Shown in pieces: positions 33,448 to 42,492 of a stretch of 64,000 bases of DNA. The stretch is from positions 1 to 64,000 of the forward strand of contig CAWESL010000007.1 of assembly GCA_963811705.1 (NCBI GenBank). The letters are read 5' to 3'. A program made the position numbers and the translations under genes. This DNA is from DATJPR01 sp963811705. GTDB taxonomy: Bacteria > Bacteroidota > Ignavibacteria > UBA10030 > UBA6906. Each line of letters begins with the position of its first letter. Position 1 is the first letter of the stretch. The notes below the pieces were generated by a model. The model did not search any database. It was not told where the DNA came from and was given only the letters and a program-made list of their open reading frames with translations.

Positions 33448-34542
33448 TCAGTTCCTTGCGACGAAGGGGAATGACGTAATGCTCGCAGGGTAGTCGCGTT
33501 CCCGAATGCTTACGGAAACATCCGTTCCCGTCTTCGCAACTTCGGCCTTCACATACCCCATCCCGATTCCCCGGTCAAGGATGGGCGAGAATGTCCCCGA
33601 CGTCACGGTGCCAACGTCGCCGCCGTCGATGCGAAGCTTGTATCCCGGGCGCGGAAAGGCTTTGTCCTTCAGCGCAAACCCGATGAGCTTTCTCGTCGGC
33701 CCGTCCTTCTTGACCCTCTGGATGGCCGATCGACCGAGGAAGTCTCCTTTGTCCGCCTTCGTGATCCATCCGAGCCCGGCTTCGATCGGGTTCGTCGTTT
33801 GATCGATGTCGTGACCGTACAGGCAGAACCCCATTTCCAGCCGCAGCGTATCTCTGGCACCAAGCCCGGCAGGCCCGATGCCGTATTCTTTTCCAGCGGC
33901 CATCAAGGCGTCCCAGACCCGCTCGGACGTGCCGACATCGGACGGTAGATACAATTCAAACCCGAGTTCGCCGGTGTAGCCGGTGCGCGAGATCGTCATC
34001 TCCACGCCGCAAACCTCGCCCGTCGTATGATGATAATACTGGATGCCGGTCAGGTCGACGGAGGTGATTTTGCGAAGCGTATCGAGCGACCGCGGACCCT
34101 GAACGGCAATCAGGGAGAATTCGTCCGACCGGTCCGTCAGGGTGACATTCCCGGCGCGATGCTCGCGGAGCCACGCGACGTCTTTGTCGATGTTCGCGGC
34201 GTTGATCACCAGGAGATAATGGTCGCCCATATGATAGACCAGCAGGTCGTCCACGATGCCGCCGTCCTCGTAGCACATCGCCGAGTATTGCACGCGACCG
34301 GGCGTCAGGCGCGACGCATCGTTGATGGTCATGCGTTGAACAAACGCCAGCGCGTCGGTTCCGCGCACTTCCACCTCACCCATGTGGGAAACATCGAACA
34401 GTCCCACCCGCTCACGCACCCGGCGGTGCTCTTCGATGATGCTCGTGTATTGCACTGGCATCTCGAATCCCCCGAACTCCACGATCTTCCCGCCGAGCCG
34501 TTGATGAACGTTGAAGAGCGCGGTGCGCTTGAGACTCTTCAT
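33448..34542 (-). CDS. gcvT: Glycine cleavage system T protein (aminomethyltransferase)
   Basis: A protein of 364 aa from ATG 34542, chosen because the N-terminus then reads MKSLKRTALFNVHQRLGGKI as in the family. It has the tetrahydrofolate-binding fold (FDVSHMGEVEVRGTDAL, GELGFELYLP, GLGARDTLRLEMG, CLYGHDID). The protein transfers the aminomethyl carbon to tetrahydrofolate. gcvH and gcvP are not in this window. Confidence 0.93.
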   Translation of the reverse strand: MKSLKRTALFNVHQRLGGKIVEFGGFEMPVQYTSIIEEHRRVRERVGLFDVSHMGEVEVRGTDALAFVQRMTINDASRLTPGRVQYSAMCYEDGGIVDDLLVYHMGDHYLLVINAANIDKDVAWLREHRAGNVTLTDRSDEFSLIAVQGPRSLDTLRKITSVDLTGIQYYHHTTGEVCGVEMTISRTGYTGELGFELYLPSDVGTSERVWDALMAAGKEYGIGPAGLGARDTLRLEMGFCLYGHDIDQTTNPIEAGLGWITKADKGDFLGRSAIQRVKKDGPTRKLIGFALKDKAFPRPGYKLRIDGGDVGTVTSGTFSPILDRGIGMGYVKAEVAKTGTDVSVSIRERDYPASITSFPFVARN

Positions 34543-34565
34543 TGTCGGGCACATCCTTTCGCGTC

Positions 34566-36215
34566 TTACTTGTAGAGATCCGTGATGTCCTTGTCCTGCC
34601 GCCGGGAAAAGAACCGGAACTCTCCCTGCGGCAGCGCGGCATCCACTTCGAGCCGGACCATCACGAAGTATTTCACCATGATCTTCCGCAACCGGTTGTA
34701 CGTGCCGTCACGCAATAATCCCGCGAGCTCCGGCGTCGTCCGCAGGGTCAGCCGGAATTCCCTCGACTCCGTCTTGAACCGCCGGATCCAGCGCTCGATG
34801 TCGTTCAACGTGGTCGTCTTCGAACGGACGAGGCCCGTGCCGCCACAAGCGGGGCAGGGTTCGGTGAAGCTATGAAGAATATTCTGGCGGACCCGCTGGC
34901 GCGTGATCTGCACCAGACCGAATTCCGTCATCGGAAGCACGGTGACCTTCGCCCTGTCGCGACGAAATTCTTTCTTGAGTTCCTCAAAGACCTTGCGCTT
35001 GTTCTTCTCATCTTCCAGGTCGATGAAGTCGCAGACGATGATCCCGCCGATGTCGCGCAATCGGAGCTGGCGGCAAATCTCCCGCGCGGCCTCAAGATCC
35101 GTTCTGAGGGAGTTCAGCTCCTGCTCTTTCTTGGCGGCGTACCGGCCGCTGTTGACATCGACCACGACCATCGCTTCGGTCGGCTCGATGATAATGTATC
35201 CACCGCTCTTCAGCCACACTTTGCGGCTGAGCGACGCCTCCAGTTCTTTCTCGATCCCGTACTTGTCGAAGATCGGCTGACGGTCCTTGTGCAGCTCGAT
35301 CTTGTCCGTGAGCTGGGGGGATGTGTACTGAATGTACGCGCGGATTTCCCGGTAAAGGGATTTGCCGTCGACGACAACACGAGACACTTCGTTGGAGAAA
35401 AGATCCCTGATCACGCTGGACGTTGTCGCCATGTCCTTGTACAGAAGAGCGGGGGCCTTCTCGGTCTTCACCATCTCCTCGATCTTCCGCCACGTCTTGA
35501 CGAGGTCCTCGAGGTCTTTCTTCAGCGATTCGTCTTCTTTTCCCTCTGCCACCGTCCTGATGATGACGCCGAACCCTTCAGGGAGAAATCCCTGGACGAT
35601 CTTCCGGAGGCGACGCTTCTCCTTGAAACTGGAAATCTTCTTCGAAATCCCGATCTTCCCGTCAAACGGCAGGAGAACAAGGAACCGCCCTGCAAGGGAA
35701 ACCTCGGAGGTCACCCGGACCCCCTTTTTCCCGACGGGCTCCTTGATGATCTGAACGATGATCTCCTGGCCCTTGACCAGTTGAACGTCGCGCGAAGGGG
35801 CCTGCGGGGGACGGGATTCCGGATGATCGGCAGGGTGTTCCCGCGGCTGGGGATAAGCGGAGGGTTGATGGGCTTCCGGAGCGCCACCGAAGGACTCGGC
35901 GGGCTCTTCCACAGCGACGGACGCAGGTCTCTCGGCACGCTGCTCTTCCTCCTCCTCATCCCCGATCATTGCCGTATACTCTTCAAACCGGTTGCCGATA
36001 TCGGAGAAATGGAGAAAGCCGTCCTGCTGAAGGCCCAGATCGATAAACGCTGCTTTGATTCCCGGCATCACCTTGGCCACGCGGCCCAGGTAGATGTCGC
36101 CAATCATCTTCTCTTTATTTGCTGTCTCAACAAAAAGTTCTGCTAACCGGCCGTCTTCCGTAATCGCGATGCGCGTTTCGTTGGCCGCAACATTGATAAC
36201 GATTTCCTTCTTCAT
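34566..36215 (-). CDS. rng: Ribonuclease G/E
   Basis: A protein of 549 aa. It has an S1 domain near 37-120 with an acidic insertion, the RNase E/G catalytic domain (AMVVVDVNSGRY, GGIIVCDFIDLEDE, holding the metal-binding aspartates), a zinc link CPACGGTG and a short tail. It matures rRNA and decays mRNA. It is of RNase G size without the degradosome scaffold. Confidence 0.93.
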   Translation of the reverse strand: MKKEIVINVAANETRIAITEDGRLAELFVETANKEKMIGDIYLGRVAKVMPGIKAAFIDLGLQQDGFLHFSDIGNRFEEYTAMIGDEEEEEQRAERPASVAVEEPAESFGGAPEAHQPSAYPQPREHPADHPESRPPQAPSRDVQLVKGQEIIVQIIKEPVGKKGVRVTSEVSLAGRFLVLLPFDGKIGISKKISSFKEKRRLRKIVQGFLPEGFGVIIRTVAEGKEDESLKKDLEDLVKTWRKIEEMVKTEKAPALLYKDMATTSSVIRDLFSNEVSRVVVDGKSLYREIRAYIQYTSPQLTDKIELHKDRQPIFDKYGIEKELEASLSRKVWLKSGGYIIIEPTEAMVVVDVNSGRYAAKKEQELNSLRTDLEAAREICRQLRLRDIGGIIVCDFIDLEDEKNKRKVFEELKKEFRRDRAKVTVLPMTEFGLVQITRQRVRQNILHSFTEPCPACGGTGLVRSKTTTLNDIERWIRRFKTESREFRLTLRTTPELAGLLRDGTYNRLRKIMVKYFVMVRLEVDAALPQGEFRFFSRRQDKDITDLYK

Positions 36216-36710
36216 GACTCGTGGTTCGTCCCAACCTTTCTTCCAGACCCTGGTCTGGATGGCGGCAGGTACCCGGCGAGTCAGGCCAGCTCTTGTGCTG
36301 ATACAAGAGACACAATTTGATCATGGCTCATGCCTTCATCGATCCTGGATATCGCGCCCCGTCCCGCGCTTGGCGGGACGATTGACATTGATGGAGTTTC
36401 CGAACAATCCCGATCCCCTGCAATCCTCAATCCACTCGGGATGTGTCCGGCTCTCAACCGCCTTGCGGCGTGAGAGAATGATGGTGTATAGGATTTGCTG
36501 GGCTCTCTTCCGGACGATGGTCCGCCCACGGCGGTAGTACCTTGCCGTGGAACGCTCGTGCGTTGTGCGGAACACTTGGTACGGATAAGCCCGCCACCCT
36601 CGTCCCAACGCTGAATTGCCGGTCGCATGGCAGAGGCGCCGGCGGTGAAGTTGCCGGGACGAAGGGCTGATGGAGGAGGTTGCGCGGGTTCTGGTGAATC
36701 CAAAAAACAA
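36216..36710. other. Non-coding region with several hairpins, no gene identified
   Basis: Hairpins at 36360-36380 (CGTCCCGC/GCGGGACG), about 36449-36478 (CTCTCA...TGAGAG) and about 36529-36554 (CCACGGC/GCCGTGG) suggest structured RNA or leader sequences. Frames crossing it are arginine-rich and have no good start. tmRNA and RNase P RNA motifs were looked for and not seen; 6S RNA cannot be excluded. Confidence 0.35.
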
Positions 36711-36812
36711 AGAGGTCAAGCTTCCCTGCGTCACACCTTGGCTAACCGACCGTTGCTTCCTTCCGGACCTGGCGGGGTTGAGTTACTTACAGTTGCGCAG
36801 GACTTGACCTCT
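36711..36812 (-). ncRNA. ffs: Signal recognition particle RNA, small bacterial type
   Basis: The 102 bases close with the stem AGAGGTCAAG/CTTGACCTCT. The conserved loop GGTCCGGAAGGAAGCAACGG, which binds Ffh and FtsY, is in the middle. The RNA works with Ffh in membrane targeting. Confidence 0.95.
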
Positions 36813-36875
36813 ACACTCAGACTGGACATGGTCGCTCGACAAACCTGCCTCCGGTCGTTGATGACGGCGGATACG

Positions 36876-36948
36876 TGGAGCTGATCGGGTTCGAACCGAC
36901 GACCTCCTCGTTGCGAACGAGGCGCTCTCCCAGCTGAGCTACAGCCCC
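36876..36948 (-). tRNA. tRNA-Ala (anticodon CGC)
   Basis: A 73-base cloverleaf: acceptor GGGGCTG/CAGCTCC with the G3-U70 pair that marks alanine, D arm TAGCTCAGCTGGGAGAGC, anticodon loop TTCGCAA giving CGC, TTCGAA in the T loop and A73. The CCA tail is not encoded. Confidence 0.95.
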
Positions 36949-37067
36949 ATGTCCCCATCACCAAACAACGGAACATAGTCAGAATATACGTCTTCTGGCC
37001 GTTGAAATCAACTATCTTCGTAGCTTCCTGCAGGAACTCGCCACGGGACAGCCCCTTGGGGGGATTC

Positions 37068-37096
37068 TTGACACACGCCCGCGAAATACGTATTTT
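37068..37096 (+). promoter_or_regulatory. Promoter of the hrcA-grpE-dnaJ operon
   Basis: TTGACA at 37068-37073, a 17-base spacer and TATTTT at 37091-37096. A 12-bp palindrome AAATACGTATTT (37084-37095) covers the spacer and -10 box. The classic CIRCE element (TTAGCACTC-N9-GAGTGCTAA) is not seen, so any HrcA autoregulation would use another site. Confidence 0.5.
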
Positions 37097-37131
37097 TTTC
37101 CGTATATTGGTTAGTCTACCCAGGGTGGAGC

Positions 37132-38178
37132 ATGGCAGGGGATCTTACTGAACGCGAGCGAACCGTTTTGCGCTACGTTGTGCGCGATTTCATCGAAACC
37201 GCCACTCCGATAGGATCACGGTATATCTCGAAACGCCACCAGACGGAACTGAGTCTGAGCTCGGCTTCGATCCGGAATGTTATGTCCGATCTCGAAACGT
37301 TCGGGTATATCGATCACCCCCATACCTCCGCCGGTCGCATCCCGACCGACAAGGGCTACCGGTTCTATCTCGATAGCCTGATGGAACTCGAGAAGGTCTC
37401 CCGGAAGGAACAGAAAAGCATTCGGGAAAATCTCGACGCCACCGACGATCGGGATCAGGTGCTCCGGGAAGTGACGAAGGTCCTCGGCCGCATCTCACGC
37501 CAACTCTGCATCATCACCCCGCCCAGCCTGACCACCGGAACATTCGAAAAACTCGAACTCGTTCCCATCCTGGGAAATAGAATCATGGTGATCATCTCCA
37601 TCGCCTCAGGATTGATCCGCACGATTATGATGGAAGTCGACAGCGAAATCCCCCGCGATAAACTGGACGACCTGAGCAGAACGATCAATGAGCGACTCGC
37701 CGGGTTGTCACTCGAAGAAATCCGGAACACGTTCGCCGAACGCATGCGCGAGGTCCAGCATGATGAAACCGGCCTCATCCGGCTGTTCATCGATTCGGTC
37801 GATAAGCTGTTCGTCCCACCGAAGAATGAAAAAGTCCATATCGCCGGAGCGCGGGATATCGTCGATCAACCGGAATTCGTCAACGCGGAAGATTTCCGCA
37901 GTGTGATCGAGCTGATCAACGATGAAGACATCATCATCCACATCCTGGAACGCCACGACCGGCCGCATGGCGCTGTACGCGTGACCATCGGCGGTGAAAA
38001 CGAGGATGCGAAACTCCGGCAATATAGCGTGATCGCGACAACGTACGAGGTGGGTACTGCGATGGGCACTGTCGGAGTCATCGGTCCCCGCAGAATGCCG
38101 TACTACCGGGTCATCCCCCTCGTCGACTATGTCGCAAAATCAATTTCAGACATGTTCAATAACGTACACCAGTCATGA
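37132..38178 (+). CDS. hrcA: Heat-inducible transcription repressor HrcA
   Basis: A protein of 348 aa with an N-terminal winged helix (RTVLRYVVRDFIETATPIGSR, SSASIRNVMSDLE), a GAF-like middle and the C-terminal motif AMGTVGVIGPRRMPYYRVIP. It represses chaperone genes in the absence of stress and depends on GroEL. It is the first gene of the operon and overlaps grpE by 4 bases. A ribosome site GGGTGGAG precedes the ATG. Confidence 0.95.
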   Translation: MAGDLTERERTVLRYVVRDFIETATPIGSRYISKRHQTELSLSSASIRNVMSDLETFGYIDHPHTSAGRIPTDKGYRFYLDSLMELEKVSRKEQKSIRENLDATDDRDQVLREVTKVLGRISRQLCIITPPSLTTGTFEKLELVPILGNRIMVIISIASGLIRTIMMEVDSEIPRDKLDDLSRTINERLAGLSLEEIRNTFAERMREVQHDETGLIRLFIDSVDKLFVPPKNEKVHIAGARDIVDQPEFVNAEDFRSVIELINDEDIIIHILERHDRPHGAVRVTIGGENEDAKLRQYSVIATTYEVGTAMGTVGVIGPRRMPYYRVIPLVDYVAKSISDMFNNVHQS

Positions 38179-38768
38179 TGGAAGAAGGGTCGCAAAAGGA
38201 ACGCATGAGAGAAGAGAACCCAGTCTCAGTGTCAACCGCTGGACCCGATGACGCAGTGACCGCTGCATCGGGACAACGGGATATCCAAAAAGAACTTCTC
38301 GAAGCAAAAGCGGAGAATGACCGACTGAGAGACCAGCTTCTGCGAAAGGCTGCAGAATTTGAGAATTTCAAAAAGAGGAATGAGGGCGATTGGCAGAATT
38401 TCCAGCGACTGGCGAATGAACGGATCCTCCTCTCATTCCTCCCCGTGGTCGACGACCTGACACGCTCTCTTAAGGGCGGCAGGGATGCGCAGGGACACGA
38501 AGGATTCTACCAGGGCGTCGAACTCATCCTCTCGAAACTTCTCCAGATTCTGAAAGCACAGGGAGTGGAACCGATCGAAGCGCTGGGAAAACCCTTCAGC
38601 GTCGAAGAACATGACGCCCTCCTTCAGATTTCACGGGCCGACGTTCCCGACCATACCGTCGTCGAAGAAGTGGAAAAAGGATACCGATTGAACGACAAAG
38701 TGCTGCGCCATGCAAAGGTGATCGTTTCCGGAGCGCAGGCGAGCGGGGAGTCCGATGAGCAAGCGTGA
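38175..38768 (+). CDS. grpE: Nucleotide exchange factor GrpE
   Basis: A protein of 197 aa. A long helix (about 35-95, including RKAAEFENFKKRNEGDWQNF) is followed by the beta wing (GVEPIEALGKPFSVEEHDAL). It drives ADP release from DnaK. The dnaK gene is not adjacent here. It overlaps dnaJ by 14 bases. Confidence 0.94.
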   Translation: MMEEGSQKERMREENPVSVSTAGPDDAVTAASGQRDIQKELLEAKAENDRLRDQLLRKAAEFENFKKRNEGDWQNFQRLANERILLSFLPVVDDLTRSLKGGRDAQGHEGFYQGVELILSKLLQILKAQGVEPIEALGKPFSVEEHDALLQISRADVPDHTVVEEVEKGYRLNDKVLRHAKVIVSGAQASGESDEQA

Positions 38769-39909
38769 CTACTATGAAATTCTCGGCGTGGCAAAATCGT
38801 CGAGCGTCGAGGAGATCAAGAAGGCGTACAGGAAGCTTGCCCTCCAGTACCACCCTGACAGAAACCCCGGCAATGCAGATGCCGAGGAGCAGTTCAAGGA
38901 GGCGGCGGAGGCCTACGAGGTTCTCTCCGACCCCACCAAGCGTCAGCGCTATGACCAGTTTGGGCACGACGGGTTGCGCCGCGGCGCGGACTTCCACGAC
39001 TTCGGGAACATGAACGATATCTTTAGCGCCTTCGGCGATGTGTTTGGCGGATCGTTCTTCGAGGAGATGTTCGGGGGTGCCCGATCACGCGGGAGAAGCG
39101 GACCGGCGCAGGGTTCCGATCTCAAAATCCGGCTGAAACTGACGCTGGAAGAAATCGCGACCGGGGCGGAGAAGAAACTCAAAATCCGTAAATGGAAGGC
39201 GTGCCCCGACTGCCAGGGGAGCGGCGCAAAAGGCGGCGGTGCGACGATGACCTGCCCCGTCTGCAAAGGGAGCGGCGAAATCCGTCAGGTCACGAGAACC
39301 ATCCTCGGTCAGATGGTCAACATCGCCATGTGTCAGAATTGCTCAGGCGAAGGACGCGTCATCAAAGAACCATGCCTGACCTGCAAGGGAGACGGCCGGA
39401 TTCAGGGCGAGGCGACTGTCAAGGTCACAATCCCGGCCGGTGTGAGTGAAGGCAACTACCTTCCTCTTCGCGGCGAAGGAAATGTCGGCCCGCGTAACGG
39501 CCCTCCGGGAGACCTGATCGTCGTCATCGAGGAGCAGCCGCACGATGTGTTCACGCGTGAGAATGATGATGTGGTGCTCGACCTTCTCGTCAGCTTTTCC
39601 GACGCCGCCCTGGGCGGCGAAGTCGACGTCCCGACACTGACGGGAAAGGCGAAACTGAAGATCGATCCGGGCACCCAGTCGGGGAGCGTTCTCCGGATGC
39701 GTGATAAGGGGATTCCCCATCTCAATAATTACGGCCGCGGTGACCAGCTCGTCAGGGTCAACGTGTGGGTGCCGAAGTCACTCAATTCGCAGGAGAGGAC
39801 CCTCCTGAAACAACTGGCGGTCAGCGAAAACATGCACCCGAAAGAAGGCGACCGCTCCGCACATTCTGAAAAGAGCTTTTTTAAGAGAATGAAGAACGCC
39901 TTCAACTGA
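38755..39909 (+). CDS. dnaJ: Chaperone DnaJ
   Basis: A protein of 384 aa with a J domain (YRKLALQYHPDRNPGN with HPD), a G/F-rich linker, and four zinc motifs (CPDCQGSG, CPVCKGSG, CQNCSGEG, CLTCKGDG). The C-terminal substrate-binding domain has the typical DLLVSFSDAALGGEVDVPTL. It passes clients to DnaK. Length and domain order are normal. Confidence 0.95.
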   Translation: MSKRDYYEILGVAKSSSVEEIKKAYRKLALQYHPDRNPGNADAEEQFKEAAEAYEVLSDPTKRQRYDQFGHDGLRRGADFHDFGNMNDIFSAFGDVFGGSFFEEMFGGARSRGRSGPAQGSDLKIRLKLTLEEIATGAEKKLKIRKWKACPDCQGSGAKGGGATMTCPVCKGSGEIRQVTRTILGQMVNIAMCQNCSGEGRVIKEPCLTCKGDGRIQGEATVKVTIPAGVSEGNYLPLRGEGNVGPRNGPPGDLIVVIEEQPHDVFTRENDDVVLDLLVSFSDAALGGEVDVPTLTGKAKLKIDPGTQSGSVLRMRDKGIPHLNNYGRGDQLVRVNVWVPKSLNSQERTLLKQLAVSENMHPKEGDRSAHSEKSFFKRMKNAFN

Positions 39910-39985
39910 TCGTCCCGACGCAGAAACCCCGCAGCATCCACTCCCCCCTTCCGCGCATCCACCATTCTTCGAAAGAAGGCGCGCC

Positions 39986-40450
39986 ATGTCTCTTTTCCAG
40001 ACGATTCGCCACAGGATCGGTTTCACGCGCAATGAACTGATCGTGATCCTCTTTCTTTCAACCACCCTCTGTATTGGGACGGGCCTCAGAGTCCTCTCCC
40101 CCGTTTCCGCCAGAGTCGAGGTTCCTCTCTTCGATTATTCGCAAGCCGACAGCGAGTATGTCGCCCTATCCCGGGCAGCGGCGGAACTCGCCGGAAAGTC
40201 TTCGGACGGCGCCGGCGGGGGAAGCCGCACGAAAGCGAAGCCCCTCCCGGCAAAGGAAGGCATCAACATCAATAACGCAACGGCGGAGGAGCTCACCGGC
40301 CTCCCGGGCATCGGCCCGGCCATCGCCGGGCGCATCGTCGAATACCGACAGCAAAAAGGGAAGTTCTCCTCCGTCGAAGATCTTGCCAATATCAAGGGAA
40401 TCGGCCCGAAGAAGCTCGAGAAGCTCCGGCCGTATGCCCGTGTCCGTTAA
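39986..40450 (+). CDS. ComEA-like helix-hairpin-helix DNA-binding protein
   Basis: A protein of 154 aa with one membrane span (about 15-40) and, in the last 60 residues, two helix-hairpin-helix motifs (NATAEELTGLPGIGPAIAGR and LANIKGIGPKKLEKL). ComEA proteins bind incoming DNA in natural transformation. DNA uptake would fit with a large integron, though this is inference. The gene is close to a PilM-like gene. Confidence 0.85.
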   Translation: MSLFQTIRHRIGFTRNELIVILFLSTTLCIGTGLRVLSPVSARVEVPLFDYSQADSEYVALSRAAAELAGKSSDGAGGGSRTKAKPLPAKEGININNATAEELTGLPGIGPAIAGRIVEYRQQKGKFSSVEDLANIKGIGPKKLEKLRPYARVR

Positions 40451-40516
40451 CATGGATCTCCCTTGATATCATGCGGACAAATTCGGATATTAACGCGTTG
40501 GTAACTCCGGAACCCT

Positions 40517-41419
40517 ATGGCCGACTACATTCTTGGCGTTCACATCCTCCCGCAACAGATCCGTGCCGTCGCACTCGAGCGCGGTTCGCGCGACAGTCGA
40601 CTCCTGCTTCTTGGAGAGATGACGGCACAGTTTCCCGCGGGACTTCACGATCCTGCAGACCCTGACGAAGCCAGCAACGCGTTTGCCTCGACACTCGCCT
40701 CTTTTGCCCGTGCTCTCCACGGCCCGGTCCGCAACGTCGCGGTCACCTTCGACGCCGGATTCCTTTTCCTCGCGGCGATACCGATGGAACCCCGATCGTC
40801 TGAAGCGGCACTCTCCGATCGTGTTGCCTGGGAACTCGGACAATTCTTCCCCGGGGCGCGGCCTGATCAGTTCGTCACCGATATGCACGTCATCGCAAAC
40901 CCCGGCGCACAGAAATACGACGAGTTGCTCGTCGTCGCAATTCGTCGGGATCTCACGCGTTCCGTGCGGAAAGCACTGGAGAAAGAAGGATTTGCGCTCC
41001 ACCTTGTGGACGTCGATCACTTCAGCACCGAACTCGCACTCAAATTGAATTATCCTGACACGTATTCACGCTACGTCGCACTCGTGGGCATCAAGGATCT
41101 CCGCCTCGACGTCAGTCTCCTGCGCAACGGCGCACTCGAATCCTACCGCTACTATCAACTGCATTCACGAACGGACTCCATCCAGCACCTCGGCACGCTC
41201 TCCCGCGAAACTCCCGGGCTCGCGTCCATCGTTGCCTATGGACCCGCCCTGGACAACGGCTTGCTTGTCCAGTTGCGACAGGCATCGGCGATCGTCGTCG
41301 AAGCGCTGAATCCCCTCCGTCATGTCGGTGTGGCCGAGACGGTGCAATTGCCGGAATCGGTCGAGTCCCCCTCCTACCGGTTCGCCCCGGCGATCGGCGT
41401 CGCGCTCCGGCGGGACTGA
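40517..41419 (+). CDS. PilM-like actin-fold protein
   Basis: A protein of 300 aa of an actin-like fold. It resembles the pilus assembly protein PilM or a competence ATPase in the segment IPMEPRSSEAALSDRVAWEL and the later VVAIRRDLTRSVRKALEKEG. It may help assemble type IV pili or a secretion machine, but no pilus genes are present in the window. The family is diverged, so the assignment is tentative. Confidence 0.55.
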   Translation: MADYILGVHILPQQIRAVALERGSRDSRLLLLGEMTAQFPAGLHDPADPDEASNAFASTLASFARALHGPVRNVAVTFDAGFLFLAAIPMEPRSSEAALSDRVAWELGQFFPGARPDQFVTDMHVIANPGAQKYDELLVVAIRRDLTRSVRKALEKEGFALHLVDVDHFSTELALKLNYPDTYSRYVALVGIKDLRLDVSLLRNGALESYRYYQLHSRTDSIQHLGTLSRETPGLASIVAYGPALDNGLLVQLRQASAIVVEALNPLRHVGVAETVQLPESVESPSYRFAPAIGVALRRD

Positions 41420-41422
41420 CGC

Positions 41423-41980
41423 ATGCGCATTATCACCGGTGTGTACAAAGGGCGACGATTGAGCACGGTCCCTGACCTCTCCGTGCGGCCTGCTACGGAA
41501 CGCGTCCGGCAGACACTGTTTAATATGCTCGTCAATAGGATTGCGTTCGAGGGGATCACGGTCGTGGATCTCTTCGCGGGAAGTGGAAGCCTTGGCTTCG
41601 AAGCGCTGAGCCGCGGCGCGGCCAGGGTGATCTTCATCGAGCGCGAACTGAATGCCTTGCATCACCTTGAAGAAAATGCCGCCGCCCTCGGATGCCTCGA
41701 TGCGGTCGAAATCCTCTCCATGGATGCCATGCAGTACATCAGGACGACGGCCGACCACACCCTACTGGCCTTTGCCGATCCTCCCTATGCGTATGCAGAG
41801 ACAGACCAGATTCCCCGGGAAATGTTCTCTCGAGGAATCGTGCATGAGGGCGGGTACCTGTTAATTGAGCATGCCTCCGAGCTGCATTTCGAAGGGACGG
41901 ATCTGTATTCCGCTGGGCCACAAAAGAAATTCGGTCGGACGTGCGTAACGTTTTTCCAGCCCCGGAAGGGGGAGCAATGA
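41423..41980 (+). CDS. rsmD: 16S rRNA (guanine966-N2)-methyltransferase RsmD
   Basis: A protein of 185 aa with MRIITGVYKGRRLSTV at the start, the SAM-binding DLFAGSGSLGFEALSRGA and the catalytic ADPPY. It methylates G966 in 16S rRNA. Its TGA overlaps coaD ATG by 4 bases. Confidence 0.95.
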   Translation: MRIITGVYKGRRLSTVPDLSVRPATERVRQTLFNMLVNRIAFEGITVVDLFAGSGSLGFEALSRGAARVIFIERELNALHHLEENAAALGCLDAVEILSMDAMQYIRTTADHTLLAFADPPYAYAETDQIPREMFSRGIVHEGGYLLIEHASELHFEGTDLYSAGPQKKFGRTCVTFFQPRKGEQ

Positions 41981-42492
41981 AGACGCGTACCGCAATCTAC
42001 CCCGGAACCTTCGACCCCATTACCTACGGCCATCTCGACGTTATCCGTCGGGCCGCGGCCATTTTTCCCCGTGTCATCGTTCTCGTCGCACGGAACGCCA
42101 GCAAGGAACCGCTCTTTTCGGCTGAGGAACGACTGGCAATGGCCGCTTCCGTCGTCCGCAACATCCCGGGCGTCCATACGGACACCTTTGACGGACTCCT
42201 TGTCGAATACGCACGGTCCCACGGGGCAACGGTGCTTATCCGCGGTCTCCGGGCCGTGTCAGACTTCGAATATGAATTTCAAATGGCCCTGACGAACAGA
42301 AAGCTGGAACGCGCGGTCGATACGGTTTTTCTGGTGCCGGACGAGCGGTACACCTACCTGAATTCTTCCATTGTCAGGGAAGTTGCGCGTCTCGGAGGAA
42401 ACCTCTCGGATTTCGTCCCTCCGCTCGTCCGCCGGCGTCTCGTCAGCAAAGTGGGCACGCGGCAGGGTCTGTCACATTCGGGGAAGGAGTGA
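41977..42492 (+). CDS. coaD: Phosphopantetheine adenylyltransferase
   Basis: A protein of 171 aa from ATG 41977. It starts MKTRTAIYPGTFDPITYGHL, including the TxGH nucleotide motif, and carries NSSIVREVA near the end. It makes dephospho-CoA. The rsmD-coaD pair is a very common bacterial arrangement. Confidence 0.96.
   Translation: MKTRTAIYPGTFDPITYGHLDVIRRAAAIFPRVIVLVARNASKEPLFSAEERLAMAASVVRNIPGVHTDTFDGLLVEYARSHGATVLIRGLRAVSDFEYEFQMALTNRKLERAVDTVFLVPDERYTYLNSSIVREVARLGGNLSDFVPPLVRRRLVSKVGTRQGLSHSGKE

Noticed and set aside
36216..36710. tmRNA or RNase P RNA beside the SRP RNA
   Set aside because: The resume tag frame, the tRNA-like end and the GAGGAAAGTCC motif were not seen on either strand.
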